A stretch of DNA of 64,000 nt, taken from positions 187,048,179 through 187,112,178 of the forward strand of contig OX352772.1 of assembly GCA_947095535.1 (NCBI GenBank), written 5' to 3'. This document shows positions 21,811 to 31,406 of this stretch, one piece after another. The notes under the pieces are model-generated. The model ran no database searches and was not told where the DNA came from. It saw only the letters and a list, made by a program, of their open reading frames with translations. This DNA is from Poecilobothrus nobilitatus. Its lineage: Eukaryota > Arthropoda > Insecta > Diptera > Dolichopodidae. Numbering within the stretch: the first letter of the stretch is position 1; every line of letters starts with the position of its first letter. A program made the position numbers and the translations under genes.

Positions 21811-22060
21811 CTTTTTTTAAATTTATAACAATGTTTTACTTAGAAATTTTTTTTTGCTTTGTTTGTTTAAATTTGTTTTTATAATAGATAACAAAATTTG
21901 TAATTTTTTCTTTCTCTTATATGTACTAATAAATTTTATCTGTTAATATTTAATTAAATGTTTGTAGCGCTTTATGGTTTTAATTACCGCTGGCGCATTA
22001 ATATAGGTTTTAATACATTAATGTATTGAAATTATGTTGTATAAATAAATAAATAAATAT

Positions 22061-22779
22061 TAATATTTGAAATAATTTTTTATTAATTTTTTTTTTATTA
22101 ATTTTTTAACTGTGTATGAATAAAATTTTATTTTCGTTGAGTTTCTTAAATACTTTTTTCATTAATTTATTACTAAAAATTTATAATATTACTTAAATTT
22201 CATTTTCAAGATAGCTAAAAATTTTAATTAAGCAATCAAAAGCACCTAAATATTTTTGTAATTTGTAAAATGAGGCTAATTCCATGATGATTATATCAAA
22301 AACCTAATCTAGTTTTAAAGAAAATTTTTTTTATTACTCAATATAATAAATATCTTTTAGCTAAAGCAATTATGATTCATTTTATTAAAATAGCTCAAAC
22401 CAGATAGTTTTGACAAGTTTTTCTCACTTTTCTCAAAACAATTTTTTTTGGAGTTAGCCTCGTTTTGATAGTAAGAGTCACAAATATTTCAGGACATCGT
22501 AAACTCTTACATGATATTTTGCCTTGTATACGATTATTTTAAATTTAATGTAGTACTATTATTACAAACGTGAAAAAATACACTTTTATATGCAAAATTA
22601 TTAAAAAGGGAATAATAGAATTTATTAGTTAAAAATTAATAATTATAGAGCAAAACTGATTATGTTACCGCAATGATTATATTTTTATATATCGATTTAA
22701 TAATTACGAATTAATTTTGTAAGTTTTATTACCAGAGACCAAATCTTCCATTACAACCACAGATAAATATACTATAAAG
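22061..22779. other. AT-rich stretch without genes
   Basis: No coding frame, and no repeat shared with other parts of the window that I could see. Confidence 0.45.
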
Positions 22780-22985
22780 ATGTCTCATGCCCATAAAGAT
22801 GTCATGTATAATAACATTTTTTTCTCTAGCCGACATTGCGCTGGCCGACAAAAGCTCTTATAATATATAATAACAAAATCATAAAAATATCACAAAAAAT
22901 ATGTATCATGCCCATATAAAAAAGGAATACCATTTTTTCTCTAGTCAACATCTCGCTGACTCACAAGAAGCTTTAATCTAATAAA
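22780..22985 (+). repeat. Two diverged direct units with CTAG-type ends
   Basis: Two units contain CATGCCCATA followed by CATTTTTTCTCTAG and a small GC-containing hairpin region (near 22835-22855 and 22938-22962), then AAGCTYTTA/AAGCTTTAA. A related end occurs near 49590-49625 (TTTTCTCGGCCAACATCGGG then GCTCTGCTAG). The hairpin-then-CTAG look is reminiscent of Helitron 3' ends, without proof. Confidence 0.4.
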
Positions 22986-22999
22986 TAAGGAAGAATTTT

Positions 23000-24530
23000 G
23001 TTTGCTTGTTTGTTTGGTACTGATTCACGTAAAACCCATCAGTTCGATATTGCAATTAAATTTTGCCGGAACATTTATACGAGCCAGGAGGGCATTATAG
23101 ACTATATCGCTTTTCGGTTCATTACCTCAGTGCGGCCCGAGAGCCTTTGAAAGCTTTTTGGTTTTTTCATTGTTCTGCCTAAACAGTTTAACCAATTGAG
23201 TTGCAAATTTGTACAAATGTTCTTCTTAGCTTTAAGCGGGCACTGAAGAAATTCGGTTACAATACATTAATTCGATCGGGCGCGCTTCCAAAAAAAAGTT
23301 TGTTTCCGATTTTTCTCCAATTTTGTATGGTGGTTTTATGGTTCGAAAAAAAGCATGTGAGTAGGTATAGAGGCACATTGGCATGGGAAACAATAAGCCC
23401 ATATCGCACGACCTAGTTTTTAATAAACCATATCGCACGCCCACGCAAATTAACCTATATTTGAATGACCTTAAGTTTTAGAGAAACCGGAAGCATTGGG
23501 ACCTGGATTCTGTTAGAAGTGGGGGGTAAAACAACTCTTTTAGAGCTCTTTGATTGTATATTATAATAGGTCAACATGAAAATAGTTAGCAAAACTACTA
23601 TATGTAAATATTAAAGCACGTGTTATTTAATGTTGGTGAACTAGTTTTAAAGTGTATCTTTAAGGAATGCGTGTTTTTTTTTTTGTGTTGGTTTACTATA
23701 GGAAGAAATACAAAATAACAATTAGCATCTTCGTTTTTTTTTTTAGCAAAATATCTGGTTTAGATTACTATGTAGTATTTTAAAAAGGTAGAAAAAGAAA
23801 GAGGCAAGAAAAGCTGAATGCAAATAGATTGGTATAGTATAGTATAGTAAGAACGTAGAATATATATCTACATATATATGTTGCATATAAAAAGGTTAAA
23901 AAGAAATTCAAAATAGAAATTAGCAACCACATGTACTTTTTCTTTTTTTCGTTTGATTAAATCTGATTTTGTTTACAATATTTGTATATTATTTAAAAGA
24001 TAGAAAAAAGGTAAAAGAATAAATTGAATTATCAAGATAAATTTATTAAAAATATATTGCATTCTTAAATTTCTGAATACCTGGTATAGGATGGCTTGTA
24101 TGTTATCAAATTAGAAGGTGAAAACAAAAAGGAAAATCAAAAGGATATTAATTTCTATGTAGAAAATTCTAAAATAGAAACTATGTAATCAGAAGATTTA
24201 AATTGAAATTTTGTAATTACGTCATACTGATGGTAGACAAATTACGTTTTCGTTATGTATTAAGTTGAGTATGCTTATTTTTTCTAATTTTCATTTTAAA
24301 AATAAATTTCTCGTTTTACTTTTTTTTCGTTCTAATTAGGTGATACGAAATATAATAGTACATTGCCTACTTATATTGAATCATATATTCTAACTTTTCT
24401 TTTTTTTTGTGTTGGTTAACTAGTTTTACTATAGGAAGAAATACAAAATAACAATTAGCATCTTCGTTTTTTTTTTTTTTAGCAGAATATCTGGTTTAGA
24501 TTACTATGTAGTATTTTTAGAGTATTTTTA
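23000..24530 (-). mobile_element. Noncoding inverted copy of the 39.3-44.1 kb repeat arm
   Basis: From about 23340 to 24400 the sequence is the reverse complement, with divergence, of 39340-40330 and 43085-44080. Shared landmarks are the CCCACTTCTAACAGAATCCAGG segment, CATGTTGACCTATTATAATA and the CTACTTATATTGAATCAT end. After 24400 a second partial copy of the 23676-23780 segment (GTGTTGGTT to TAGATTACTATGTAGTATTTT) follows. 23020-23290 also resembles 44103-44290. No ORF of the two-gene element is present, so this is a noncoding derivative. Confidence 0.75.
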
Positions 24531-25044
24531 TTTTTAGAGTATTATTTTAGAGTATTACAAAAATCTCTTTTTAAATATGTTTTTACGATGACTACTACTT
24601 AAAATTGTAGATATGATGGGTTCAATGATCTTTATTCGCCTTTGAAATCTCATTCTATCAATTGCATATTGTTACCAATGATTTTTCCGAGAAGAATTGT
24701 AAGCAAAGCTCCATACATACATAACTTTAATTTGTAAAGTTGAATTAAATCGTACTTTTCTAGTTGGATTATTTAATTCCATATGATCTATGTATTTATG
24801 TTACAAATAAAAATTATTTTTTTTGTTTTTTTTTGTTTTTTATTTTAACACGTTTTCTTTAAGTAAGTACATATATATATTAAAACTATTTTTAATTGCA
24901 CATCTTAAACTTGAACTTACATTATGTGTTGGAATAGGACACATACATTTAAAATGTTCAATTTTTAACAATGATGGCATTGTATTGGTTAAATCATTTA
25001 TTTTAGTACTATCTATGTATTTTTCTGCTTTCCTTTAACGTAAA
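24531..25044. other. Noncoding stretch left of Polinton copy 2
   Basis: No supported gene; a 71-codon plus frame at 24823-25038 is hydrophobic low-complexity translation of AT-rich DNA. The left terminus of Polinton copy 2 should lie here, but I could not identify a terminal inverted repeat pairing with 36.1-36.3 kb. Confidence 0.4.
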
Positions 25045-25320
25045 TTATATCATTGATTGTAAATAGTACTTAAGTATATCCCTCAAACATAAGTATTCTG
25101 CTGTACCACTATTCCATTTTAATCCATTTATTTTATTTTCAGAATATTGAATATTGTATTTTGTTTCATGATTAAGTTCTTCTTCGGGGTAAGACGCTTT
25201 AAAATGATATACAATTGGAATCAAACTCCCCTTTTTAGGAATAGCCAATTCCTTTATAAAATATTGCTTTTCATTTCCTTGTACAAATTGTAAGTCAACA
25301 ATGAAAATTTGTTGGTTATC
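25045..25320 (-). pseudogene. Polinton KELAI-type gene, N-terminal part
   Basis: The minus-strand frame shows IFIVDLQFVQGNEKQYF, then the KELAI core, GSLIPIVYHFKASYPEEEL, SENKINGLKWNSG and a short end. It is homologous to the gene at 5659-6147. The open reading frame with ATG covers only 25248-25045, but homologous coding sequence extends to about 25320, where no in-frame ATG remains before a stop, so the original start is lost. The Cys-rich C-terminal part seen in copy 1 is absent. It lies divergently from the ATPase in both copies. Function unknown; a nuclease-like fold (Asp in VDLQ, Glu in KELA) is speculation. Confidence 0.6.
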
Positions 25321-25401
25321 AATTATGAATGTTGATGAATGAATAACCTTTTGAGTGAATGAAGCAGGACTTTATATTCTCTTTCTGAGTGTACATTTTG
25401 G

Positions 25402-25413
25402 TATAAATATAGG
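25402..25413 (+). promoter_or_regulatory. Putative TATA box of the copy 2 ATPase gene
   Basis: TATAAATATAGG lies 31 bases before the ATPase ATG at 25445. It is identical in sequence and spacing to the motif in copy 1, although flanking noncoding bases differ. The distance fits a TATA box with a very short leader. Confidence 0.5.
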
Positions 25414-25444
25414 TTTGCTATCATGAATAATTAATTATTTAATT

Positions 25445-26119
25445 ATGTTTTTTCACCCATTTACAATGATGGTGGTTGGGGCAACTTGTTGTGGAAAAAC
25501 TACTTTTATTCTTAACCTAATAATATTAAGAAATAAAATCATACATCCGCAAATCAATAAAATTATTTGGTGTAACCCAGAAAAAAATGCAGTACCGAAT
25601 GATATAACAGATCTTGAGTATAGCAACAGTATTCCTGATTTTAGTGATAATAGAAACTCTGTATTAATTGTGATAGATGATATGATGTTAAATTCTTATG
25701 ATAGACGTGTCTGCGAATTATTTACTAGAGGATCGCATCATAGAAATTTATCGGTAATATTTGTAACCCAAAATATATTTCATCAAGGTAAATTTTCCAG
25801 AGATATTTCACTGAATTGCAAATACATAATTCTTTTTAAGAATCCTAGAGATAAATCACAGATATTACCATTAGCCCGTCAAATATATCCGAATCGGGTC
25901 AAGGAATTTGAGAAAGTATATAATGAAGTGACATCTAAGCCATATGGTTATATATTAATAGATCTTACTCAAGAAGTTAATGATTTATTTAGGTTGAGAA
26001 GTGACATTTTCGAGCAAGATTTGTGTTATTGTACAACAAATCAGTTGGAACAATATGTAAAAGAATATGAAACGATTGAAAATCAACCGACATATATTGC
26101 ACCTGTTAAAAAATTCTAA
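25445..26119 (+). CDS. ATP: Polinton packaging ATPase (A32/FtsK-like), intact
   Basis: A 224-residue protein with Walker A GATCCGKTTF at residues 13-22, Walker B VLIVIDDMM near residues 76-84, and VIFVTQNIFHQGKFSRDISLN after it, typical of the HerA/FtsK-like DNA-packaging ATPases of Polintons and related viruses. It would drive genome packaging into the capsid. The start is chosen because it matches copy 1 and has a TATA-like box 31 bases upstream. The end overlaps the next gene by 53 bases in another frame, an arrangement kept in copy 1. No lesion seen; the length is normal for the family. Confidence 0.92.
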   Translation: MFFHPFTMMVVGATCCGKTTFILNLIILRNKIIHPQINKIIWCNPEKNAVPNDITDLEYSNSIPDFSDNRNSVLIVIDDMMLNSYDRRVCELFTRGSHHRNLSVIFVTQNIFHQGKFSRDISLNCKYIILFKNPRDKSQILPLARQIYPNRVKEFEKVYNEVTSKPYGYILIDLTQEVNDLFRLRSDIFEQDLCYCTTNQLEQYVKEYETIENQPTYIAPVKKF

Positions 26120-26390
26120 ACCGAAATTCCAAAGAGTTATTATAAAACATTGTGAACCAGATGTAATTAAAACAATTTGTGAAATATCGTTAAATATTTT
26201 AAATGGTAACTGTAAGTTGAATAAAAAAACAAAAAATCAATTAAAAAGATATAAAAGGGAGTTAAGATCACTCATTTGTTATAAAAAATCAATAAATAAT
26301 AAACGAAAAATGATTGTTCAAAAAGGAGGATTTTTACCTACTCTTCTTGGTGCAGTTCTTTCAGGGTTGATTGGAAATCTTATAAAATGA
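26067..26390 (+). CDS. Polinton small basic protein with hydrophobic tail (107 aa)
   Basis: The basic N-terminal body (MKRLKINRHILHLLKNSKPK, LKRYKRELRSLICYKKS) is followed by QKGGFLPTLLGAVLSGLIG near the C-terminus, a hydrophobic stretch of about 17 residues. Homologous to 4595-4930. Proteins of this shape follow the ATPase in many Polintons/adintoviruses and have been compared to adenovirus core protein X; the biochemical role is unproven. The start lies inside the ATPase frame, and the stop overlaps the next start by four bases (ATGA), suggesting a compact transcript. Confidence 0.7.
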   Translation: MKRLKINRHILHLLKNSKPKFQRVIIKHCEPDVIKTICEISLNILNGNCKLNKKTKNQLKRYKRELRSLICYKKSINNKRKMIVQKGGFLPTLLGAVLSGLIGNLIK

Positions 26391-27061
26391 ATAATTCATC
26401 ATTTAATAAAATGATACTTCTAAAACCGGAAATATATGAAAAACTTAAACAAAATTTTAGTCTTGAAATTAACCAGTTGGATAAAAATATGAAAAAAATT
26501 ATGTTAAATAAGCATTTGACTGATATCCAGAAATGGTATTTTTTACGGCAAAACTTGTTTAAAAAACAAAATCAGAGCAGAAATCTTCCACAAAACAGAG
26601 AAAAAGGAAAAACGATACTAATGGAATCAAAAAGTACTCAAACACGTGTAAAACCATTACTTAAAGATGCAAAGGTACAATCAGATTCTGTTAAATATAG
26701 AGACATTAAAATGCAATTCCCTGAGGAAGAAATATATGAGGATACCCCTAATAATGTGTTTGAAGACGAAGAAAATGAAGAAAATGTTTTATCAAAAGCA
26801 ATGTCTGCTGCAACAGCGGGGGAACGGTTAAGAAAACGAAAATCAATTAGGAGTAAAAATGTTCAAATATTTGAAACAGATACTGGTGATATAATAACAG
26901 TTCCATTAGATAGTCCAAGTCCACCAACGAAAAAGGAAAAAACTATAAATAGATCTCCAAAACGTTTATTGCGATCAGCGAAAGCAGGTGATACTCAAAC
27001 ACAACTTAATTTTCCAATTCGTAAAAATAAATCTACAAGTTCATGGACAACGTACAAGTAA
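26387..27061 (+). CDS. Polinton unknown protein, charged and disordered middle (224 aa)
   Basis: Intact homologue of 3891-4598. It has a helical N-terminus with LNKHLTDIQKWYFLRQNLF, an acidic stretch (EDEENEEN), the conserved ALSAATAGERLRKR-type segment near residues 144-150, IITVPLDSPSPPTKKEK, and a Ser/Lys-rich end. The most conserved part between copies is this C-terminal half. The frame overlaps the penton-like gene by 19 bases. No known domain recognised; a scaffold or core function is a guess from location. Confidence 0.65.
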   Translation: MNNSSFNKMILLKPEIYEKLKQNFSLEINQLDKNMKKIMLNKHLTDIQKWYFLRQNLFKKQNQSRNLPQNREKGKTILMESKSTQTRVKPLLKDAKVQSDSVKYRDIKMQFPEEEIYEDTPNNVFEDEENEENVLSKAMSAATAGERLRKRKSIRSKNVQIFETDTGDIITVPLDSPSPPTKKEKTINRSPKRLLRSAKAGDTQTQLNFPIRKNKSTSSWTTYK

Positions 27062-27960
27062 ATGATGAATTTTACGTCACATTACTCAGCGATTCATCTA
27101 TGAATTTTTACCCCGAAAACACATTATCAACTTTTACGAATAAAATGGATAAATATATGATCGATTCTAATTGGAAAGTTGGTGTATCTGAAATATATGC
27201 TAATGATTTTATTCCAAATGTCTATAGTGAGGAATGGGAAAAAAGTACTCAAATATATATCACTGGTATGCAGACAAACCGTATTGGTGTTGGGACTACT
27301 TATATACCATATAGTAACGATCAAATGATATGCGATTGGAAGGTTCTGTTACTTCCTACTTTAATTCAAAATATTCGACCATTATTAGGATTTTCAAGAA
27401 AAGAAGTTTTACATCAACTAATTTGGGGTATTTTTAACTTTATAAATGACGATACAAACTATGTAATACCAAACAGAGCTGAGGAATTTCCAAAAACTTT
27501 ATTATGCACTACTATCTGTTTAAGTAAGCCAAAAGTTAACATCAAATTAAGAACAAATTTCACTTACAGCTTAGATGGACTTTTAAAAACATGTTTTGAT
27601 CAAGCTTTTGTAAAATTAACTGACCCTAAAAAATATAAACCTCGTGTAATTGAAGTTTTTAAATTGTTTATTGATAGCATGAATTTAATTCCTGTAGAGA
27701 AATCAGATATGTTTTTTATATACACTGATATTATTGAACCACAAAATATAGGTGGTAAAAATGTAAGATGTTTAAGAACTGTTAATACAGAAAATGCTTT
27801 TACTAACACAGTAAAAGAATTTAACATAATTCAATATTGTAATGTTGAAAAATCATTTGATAGTATTTCAATGCTCTTATGTGATAAATATGGTTATAAA
27901 ATAAATTTTAGTGATAGTAGTATTCCTACAAAAATTGTATTACATTTTAAAAAAGTATAA
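27043..27960 (+). CDS. Penton-like minor capsid protein (305 aa), intact
   Basis: Begins with DEFYVTLLSDSSMNFYPENT and NWKVGVSEIYANDFIPN, the conserved start of a Polinton virion protein family, then mostly strand-like sequence and a Lys-rich end. In Polintons the single-jelly-roll vertex (penton) protein usually lies between the ATPase and the major capsid protein, which fits here. Assignment to penton is by family memory and position and not by a structural match. Copy 1 has lost part of the C-terminus. The stop TAA is embedded in a GTATAAATAAATG sequence just before the next gene. Confidence 0.65.
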   Translation: MDNVQVNDEFYVTLLSDSSMNFYPENTLSTFTNKMDKYMIDSNWKVGVSEIYANDFIPNVYSEEWEKSTQIYITGMQTNRIGVGTTYIPYSNDQMICDWKVLLLPTLIQNIRPLLGFSRKEVLHQLIWGIFNFINDDTNYVIPNRAEEFPKTLLCTTICLSKPKVNIKLRTNFTYSLDGLLKTCFDQAFVKLTDPKKYKPRVIEVFKLFIDSMNLIPVEKSDMFFIYTDIIEPQNIGGKNVRCLRTVNTENAFTNTVKEFNIIQYCNVEKSFDSISMLLCDKYGYKINFSDSSIPTKIVLHFKKV

Positions 27961-28007
27961 ATAAATGTCAGTTTGTAAATTTTAATATTAATTTTATTTT
28001 AAACGTA

Positions 28008-28445
28008 ATGGAGAAAGTGTATTACAGATATTATTTAGTACAATCCGGAAGAGGTCTTGATGACATTGGGCCTTTATTGCATTCTACCATACCTTACCAA
28101 AGAGGTCGTGGATTAGGAAGTTTTTTTGGAGGTCTTTTTAAATATTTGAAACATATATTTGCTTCAGGTGCTAATATATTTAAAAAAGAGGTCATTAACT
28201 CTGGTATTAGCGCTTTATCTGATATTGCATCAGGGGCAAATGTAAAGGAAGTTGTTCAAGACAGAGGTAAAGAAATTATGAAAAATGTAAGACGCGGAGC
28301 TGTTAGGAAGCTTAATGAAATGTATGGATCTGGTAAAAGAAAAAGGAAAACTATGAAAAGACTTAACATTAGCAAATCAAATTATTCTATGTCAAAACGG
28401 CGTAAAGTTAATAAGAAAAAGAAACTAAAAGATATTTTTAACTAA
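28008..28445 (+). CDS. Polinton minor virion protein, amphipathic/basic (145 aa)
   Basis: Intact homologue of 2614-3060. The N-terminus is aromatic (YYRYYLVQSGRGLDDIGP), then GRGLGSFFGGLFKYLKHIF with alternating glycine and hydrophobic residues, a helical middle (NVKEVVQDRGKEIMKNVRR) and a basic C-terminus (SGKRKRKTMKR, SKRRKVNKKKKLK) with NLS-like clusters. Such a protein directly before the major capsid gene is typical of Polintons; comparison with adenovirus pVI/pX is by analogy. It ends two bases before the capsid ATG. Confidence 0.7.
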   Translation: MEKVYYRYYLVQSGRGLDDIGPLLHSTIPYQRGRGLGSFFGGLFKYLKHIFASGANIFKKEVINSGISALSDIASGANVKEVVQDRGKEIMKNVRRGAVRKLNEMYGSGKRKRKTMKRLNISKSNYSMSKRRKVNKKKKLKDIFN

Positions 28446-28447
28446 TC

Positions 28448-29607
28448 ATGGTGGAATGTATGAAATCTGAATTAGATATTTTTAAAACTCAACCTATTCA
28501 ATCCAGTATTTTACGATCTGAGGAGGTTTCTTACAATTCAATTGCTTCCCTAGACAATCAGTCAACAATCGAATTTCTATCATTAGGTCATGGTGATACA
28601 TATAGAGATTTATCTTCTGTATATTTACGATTAAAAGTACAAATTTTAAAAAAAGATGGAACTCATTGGAATAATGATAAAGGAACTGATGGAAGACTAA
28701 TAGCACAACCAAGTGTTGTTAATAATCTTCCTCACTCTCTAATAAAACAGTATAATGTACAGTTAAATGGTAAAAATATAACCCCCTCGGACGGTAATTA
28801 CCACTACAGAGCTTACATTGAATCATTATTACATTATGGTACAGATGCAGCAATAACACATTTGGAATGTGCCGGTTTGAATCTGGATAAACCAAATATA
28901 GCAAAATTTGACAATGTTAGTTAAAAGGAGCGCCAACAAGCTTACCAAAATAGCAATGTTGCAGAGCTAGAGTAACATTGTTTATGAGACATGCAACTAT
29001 TAATCCTAGTGTATTATTAGCACATAATGCTGTTATTGAGAAGTCGAACGCCAAATATAATTATAAACGGGTAGAAGTAAAAAGTTTTACGATTCCTTCT
29101 AATAGTACAACTATTTCGCTTGATAATGTATTTATTGGGCAGTTACCAAATACGATATTATTTTGTATGACAGAGAATGCCGGTTACTCTGGAAAAAGAT
29201 CAAAAAATCCATTTAATTTTAAACACTTTGATATTTCTCAATTCATGTTATATGTAAATAGAGTACAAATACCTAATACAATAATTGAAACCAATTTTAC
29301 GGAAGAAAATAATTGTTATACACGTGCATATCATACGCTATTTTCTGGTACAGGCATATATCATAATGATAAAGGTCATCAGATAACAAAATCTATGTTT
29401 AGTAATGGATTCTTTATATTAGCTTTTGATTTAACTCCAGATGCATCAGGAAATGAAGTGTGTCATGGATTACTTAATCAAGGCACTGTCCGAATTGAAG
29501 CAAGGCTATCAAAACCGCTTCCATCAACTCTATCTGCTATAGTTTATGGAGAATTTGATGCAAGTTTACAAATTGATAAAAAACGTAATGTGTTCACAAA
29601 TTTATAA
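28448..29607 (+). pseudogene. Major capsid protein (double jelly-roll), internally deleted
   Basis: The N-terminal frame 28448-28924 contains SELDIFKTQPIQSSI, VNNLPHSLIKQYNVQLNGKN and YHYRAYIESLLHYG. It ends in a stop near TNFDNVS-type divergent sequence. The C-terminal frame 28978-29607 contains TINPSVLLAHN, GKRSKNPFNFKHFDIS, a TGIYHNDKGH segment, AFDLTPD and EFDASLQIDKKRN. Compared with copy 1, the GKLHLDMF strand and about 40 following residues are missing, and the frames are out of register around 28920-28980. It is the Polinton major capsid protein family ('F54H12.2-like'). No functional capsid protein is expected. Confidence 0.9.
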
Positions 29608-29645
29608 ATAGATTACTTAAGACTTGAATTTGAGTATTTGTTAAG

Positions 29646-29981
29646 ATGTCATTAACCTGTGCACTTGTAGATGTAACATTTTGTTGTGATGATAAAAACA
29701 ACTTATTTGCGAAAGATATTTGCTTACTTGGAATTAAAGAACCTTGTAAAAAATTAATAAAAGAGTTTACATACAAATTTCCAACAAAAGAACTTTTAAA
29801 TTATCATCTTGAAAATTATACTTTTGGAACTGTTCACAATAATAAAATAAATAATGATCTTAGACAGATATTGGAGAAATTTGATATTATTATAACAAAT
29901 GAAAAAATAAAAAAAGATTTCTTAATAAATTACACTAACGAAATAAGTAAAGTGTATGATTTAAGTAAATTTGATTCATGA
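29646..29981 (+). CDS. Polinton small KELAI-like protein (111 aa), intact
   Basis: Homologue of 957-1286. It has an N-terminal strand ALVDVTFCCDDKNNLFAKDI, then a GIKEPCKKLIKEF segment, and a lysine-rich C-terminal half. The pattern VD-x-(T/Q)F...F.K[DE][IL] matches the N-terminal core of the KELAI-type gene at the other end of the element, so each Polinton seems to hold two distant relatives. It is preceded by TTTATAAATAG at about 29602-29612 (CCTATAAATAG in copy 1). The stop overlaps the protease ATG by four bases. Confidence 0.65.
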   Translation: MSLTCALVDVTFCCDDKNNLFAKDICLLGIKEPCKKLIKEFTYKFPTKELLNYHLENYTFGTVHNNKINNDLRQILEKFDIIITNEKIKKDFLINYTNEISKVYDLSKFDS

Positions 29982-30559
29982 ATACTTTAGAATTAACTAA
30001 TATATGTAACAAATACACAAACAAATTTTTGAAAGGAGTTTTTGCTTTGGATAAATTACCTAATATAATTGAAAGGCCAACATTCATGATTGTAAACACT
30101 GATAAAGCCAAAGATCCTGGAACACATTGGTTAGTTATTTTTATTCCAAAAGATGGTTGTATAGAATATTTTGATTCTTACGGTGGCACACCAGATAAAC
30201 CAGAAATTCTTAATTATTTAAAAACCCAATGCATAATATTTAATGATAGACAATTACAAAGTAACTTTTCAGATGTATGTGGACAATATTGTTGTGCTTA
30301 CGCTTGGTGTAAGTGTAATAATGTAAGTATGAATAAATTTTTAACACAATTTAGTAGTGTTAGTTATATCCATAATGATAATCTAATTTTAAAACTTTAT
30401 AATAGCATATTTGGGAAAAAGTATATTCAGAGCTGTGTTTCTAAACAAAAATATAAATATATATATCTAAAATATTGCGGTTTTTTAACTCATTTTAAAA
30501 CAACTGTGAGAGGAATAGTATCATATACAATATGTTATTGGCCTATAACTACTTTTTAA
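29978..30559 (+). CDS. PRO: Adenain-like (Ulp1-type) cysteine protease, intact
   Basis: A 193-residue protein with the catalytic order of the adenovirus/Ulp1 protease family: His in THWLVIF (near residue 49), Asp in EYFDSYGG (near 64), and Gln...Cys in the CGQYCCAYAW segment (near residues 104-113). It would cleave virion precursor proteins during maturation. It is preceded by the small KELAI-like gene with an ATGA overlap and overlaps the following gene by 28 bases. The C-terminus after about residue 150 is longer and more Lys/Tyr-rich than in copy 1. All key residues are present and the frame is open. Confidence 0.88.
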   Translation: MNTLELTNICNKYTNKFLKGVFALDKLPNIIERPTFMIVNTDKAKDPGTHWLVIFIPKDGCIEYFDSYGGTPDKPEILNYLKTQCIIFNDRQLQSNFSDVCGQYCCAYAWCKCNNVSMNKFLTQFSSVSYIHNDNLILKLYNSIFGKKYIQSCVSKQKYKYIYLKYCGFLTHFKTTVRGIVSYTICYWPITTF

Positions 30560-31053
30560 ACGAAGCACATACGGTAAAAATTGTTGTTGATTTTCATACA
30601 GAATTAATAGAAGCAACAATTTCATTACACCGCATTGGGAAAAAATTAATGTTTATTAATTATGAAGATTGGTTGGAATTTTATCAGCAATATCATAGAC
30701 ATCCTAAAAATAAAGTTTCCTGCTTACAATTTGGTATAAAAGCTGGAAAACCACGGTTATTTGTACTAAAAGATGAGGAAATTGATAAATTTCGTAATCT
30801 ATTTAATTTTATCCACTTAGTAATGGTTTACAACAAAAATGCTGAAGGATGTGTAAAAGAATACGTAAGAAAATATATTAGAACGTGTGTGGAAAACCAG
30901 CAAACTATATTAAAAGATGAAATATACATTCCATTAAACCGGTATAATGTTCAATGTAATTATTCTAGATTATTTTTTGAGATTTCATTTTTATTAAAAG
31001 AATTAATAGATAAATATTTAAATATAAATCAAGAGAATAAAATGTTAGAATAA
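30532..31053 (+). CDS. Polinton unknown-function protein (173 aa)
   Basis: Intact homologue of the truncated frame at 1-431. Landmarks: ANYFLN-like start (YNYFLNEAHTVKI), an acidic/aromatic YEDWLEFYQQYH, FGIKAGKPRLFVLKDEEI, a central helix and a C-terminal helical tail. It overlaps the protease end, consistent with one transcription unit. No domain recognised, no signal peptide or membrane segment. Conserved in both copies despite about half the residues having changed, so probably a real Polinton gene. Confidence 0.6.
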   Translation: MLLAYNYFLNEAHTVKIVVDFHTELIEATISLHRIGKKLMFINYEDWLEFYQQYHRHPKNKVSCLQFGIKAGKPRLFVLKDEEIDKFRNLFNFIHLVMVYNKNAEGCVKEYVRKYIRTCVENQQTILKDEIYIPLNRYNVQCNYSRLFFEISFLLKELIDKYLNINQENKMLE

Positions 31054-31406
31054 GATTAAACTGTAAAATAAATTTAGAATAAAAAATTTTAAATAAACTT
31101 TATTTACTTTTGTTTTTACAATTACAATAAAATATGGCAATAGCAAAAACAACACAATAAATAAACAAAAATGTAAAAAATAATATTAAACATCTACAAT
31201 AATACGAATATAATGTGGTTGGTTGCAAATTCTCTTTATCATTGTAAAGATTCAGAAACTTGCCCTCTTTCTACAAAATTACTGTCCATTTGAAATGTTA
31301 AAATGGTGAATAACCAGACTTTTTGAGAAAATTAAGTATTTTTTTTTATTAATTTGCAGTGTTACTAAGATTAGAACTAACAACTGACTGAATAAAAATT
31401 CAAATT
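31054..31406. other. Noncoding gap between virion module and integrase
   Basis: AT-rich, about 350 bases. AATAAA-type sequences near 31066-31100 could end the virion transcript. No coding segment recognised. Confidence 0.4.

Larger units (their letters stand above)
16500..22060 (+). mobile_element. I-clade non-LTR retrotransposon, degraded
   Basis: About 5.5 kb with a Gag-like ORF1 carrying zinc knuckles, an ORF2 with apurinic endonuclease, reverse transcriptase and RNase H in that order, and a 3' end in TAAATAAATAAATAAAT (22041-22060). RNase H after the RT plus a TAA-like tail is characteristic of the I superfamily. The 5' boundary is approximate. Many frameshifts and a mutated RT active site show it is dead. 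Confidence 0.85.

Noticed and set aside
23201..23444. Frames of about 70 residues on both strands
   Set aside because: They lie in the noncoding repeat arm, with no family motifs.
24823..25038. 71-residue hydrophobic plus-strand frame
   Set aside because: Phe/Leu/Ile-rich translation of AT-rich DNA without motif or homologue.
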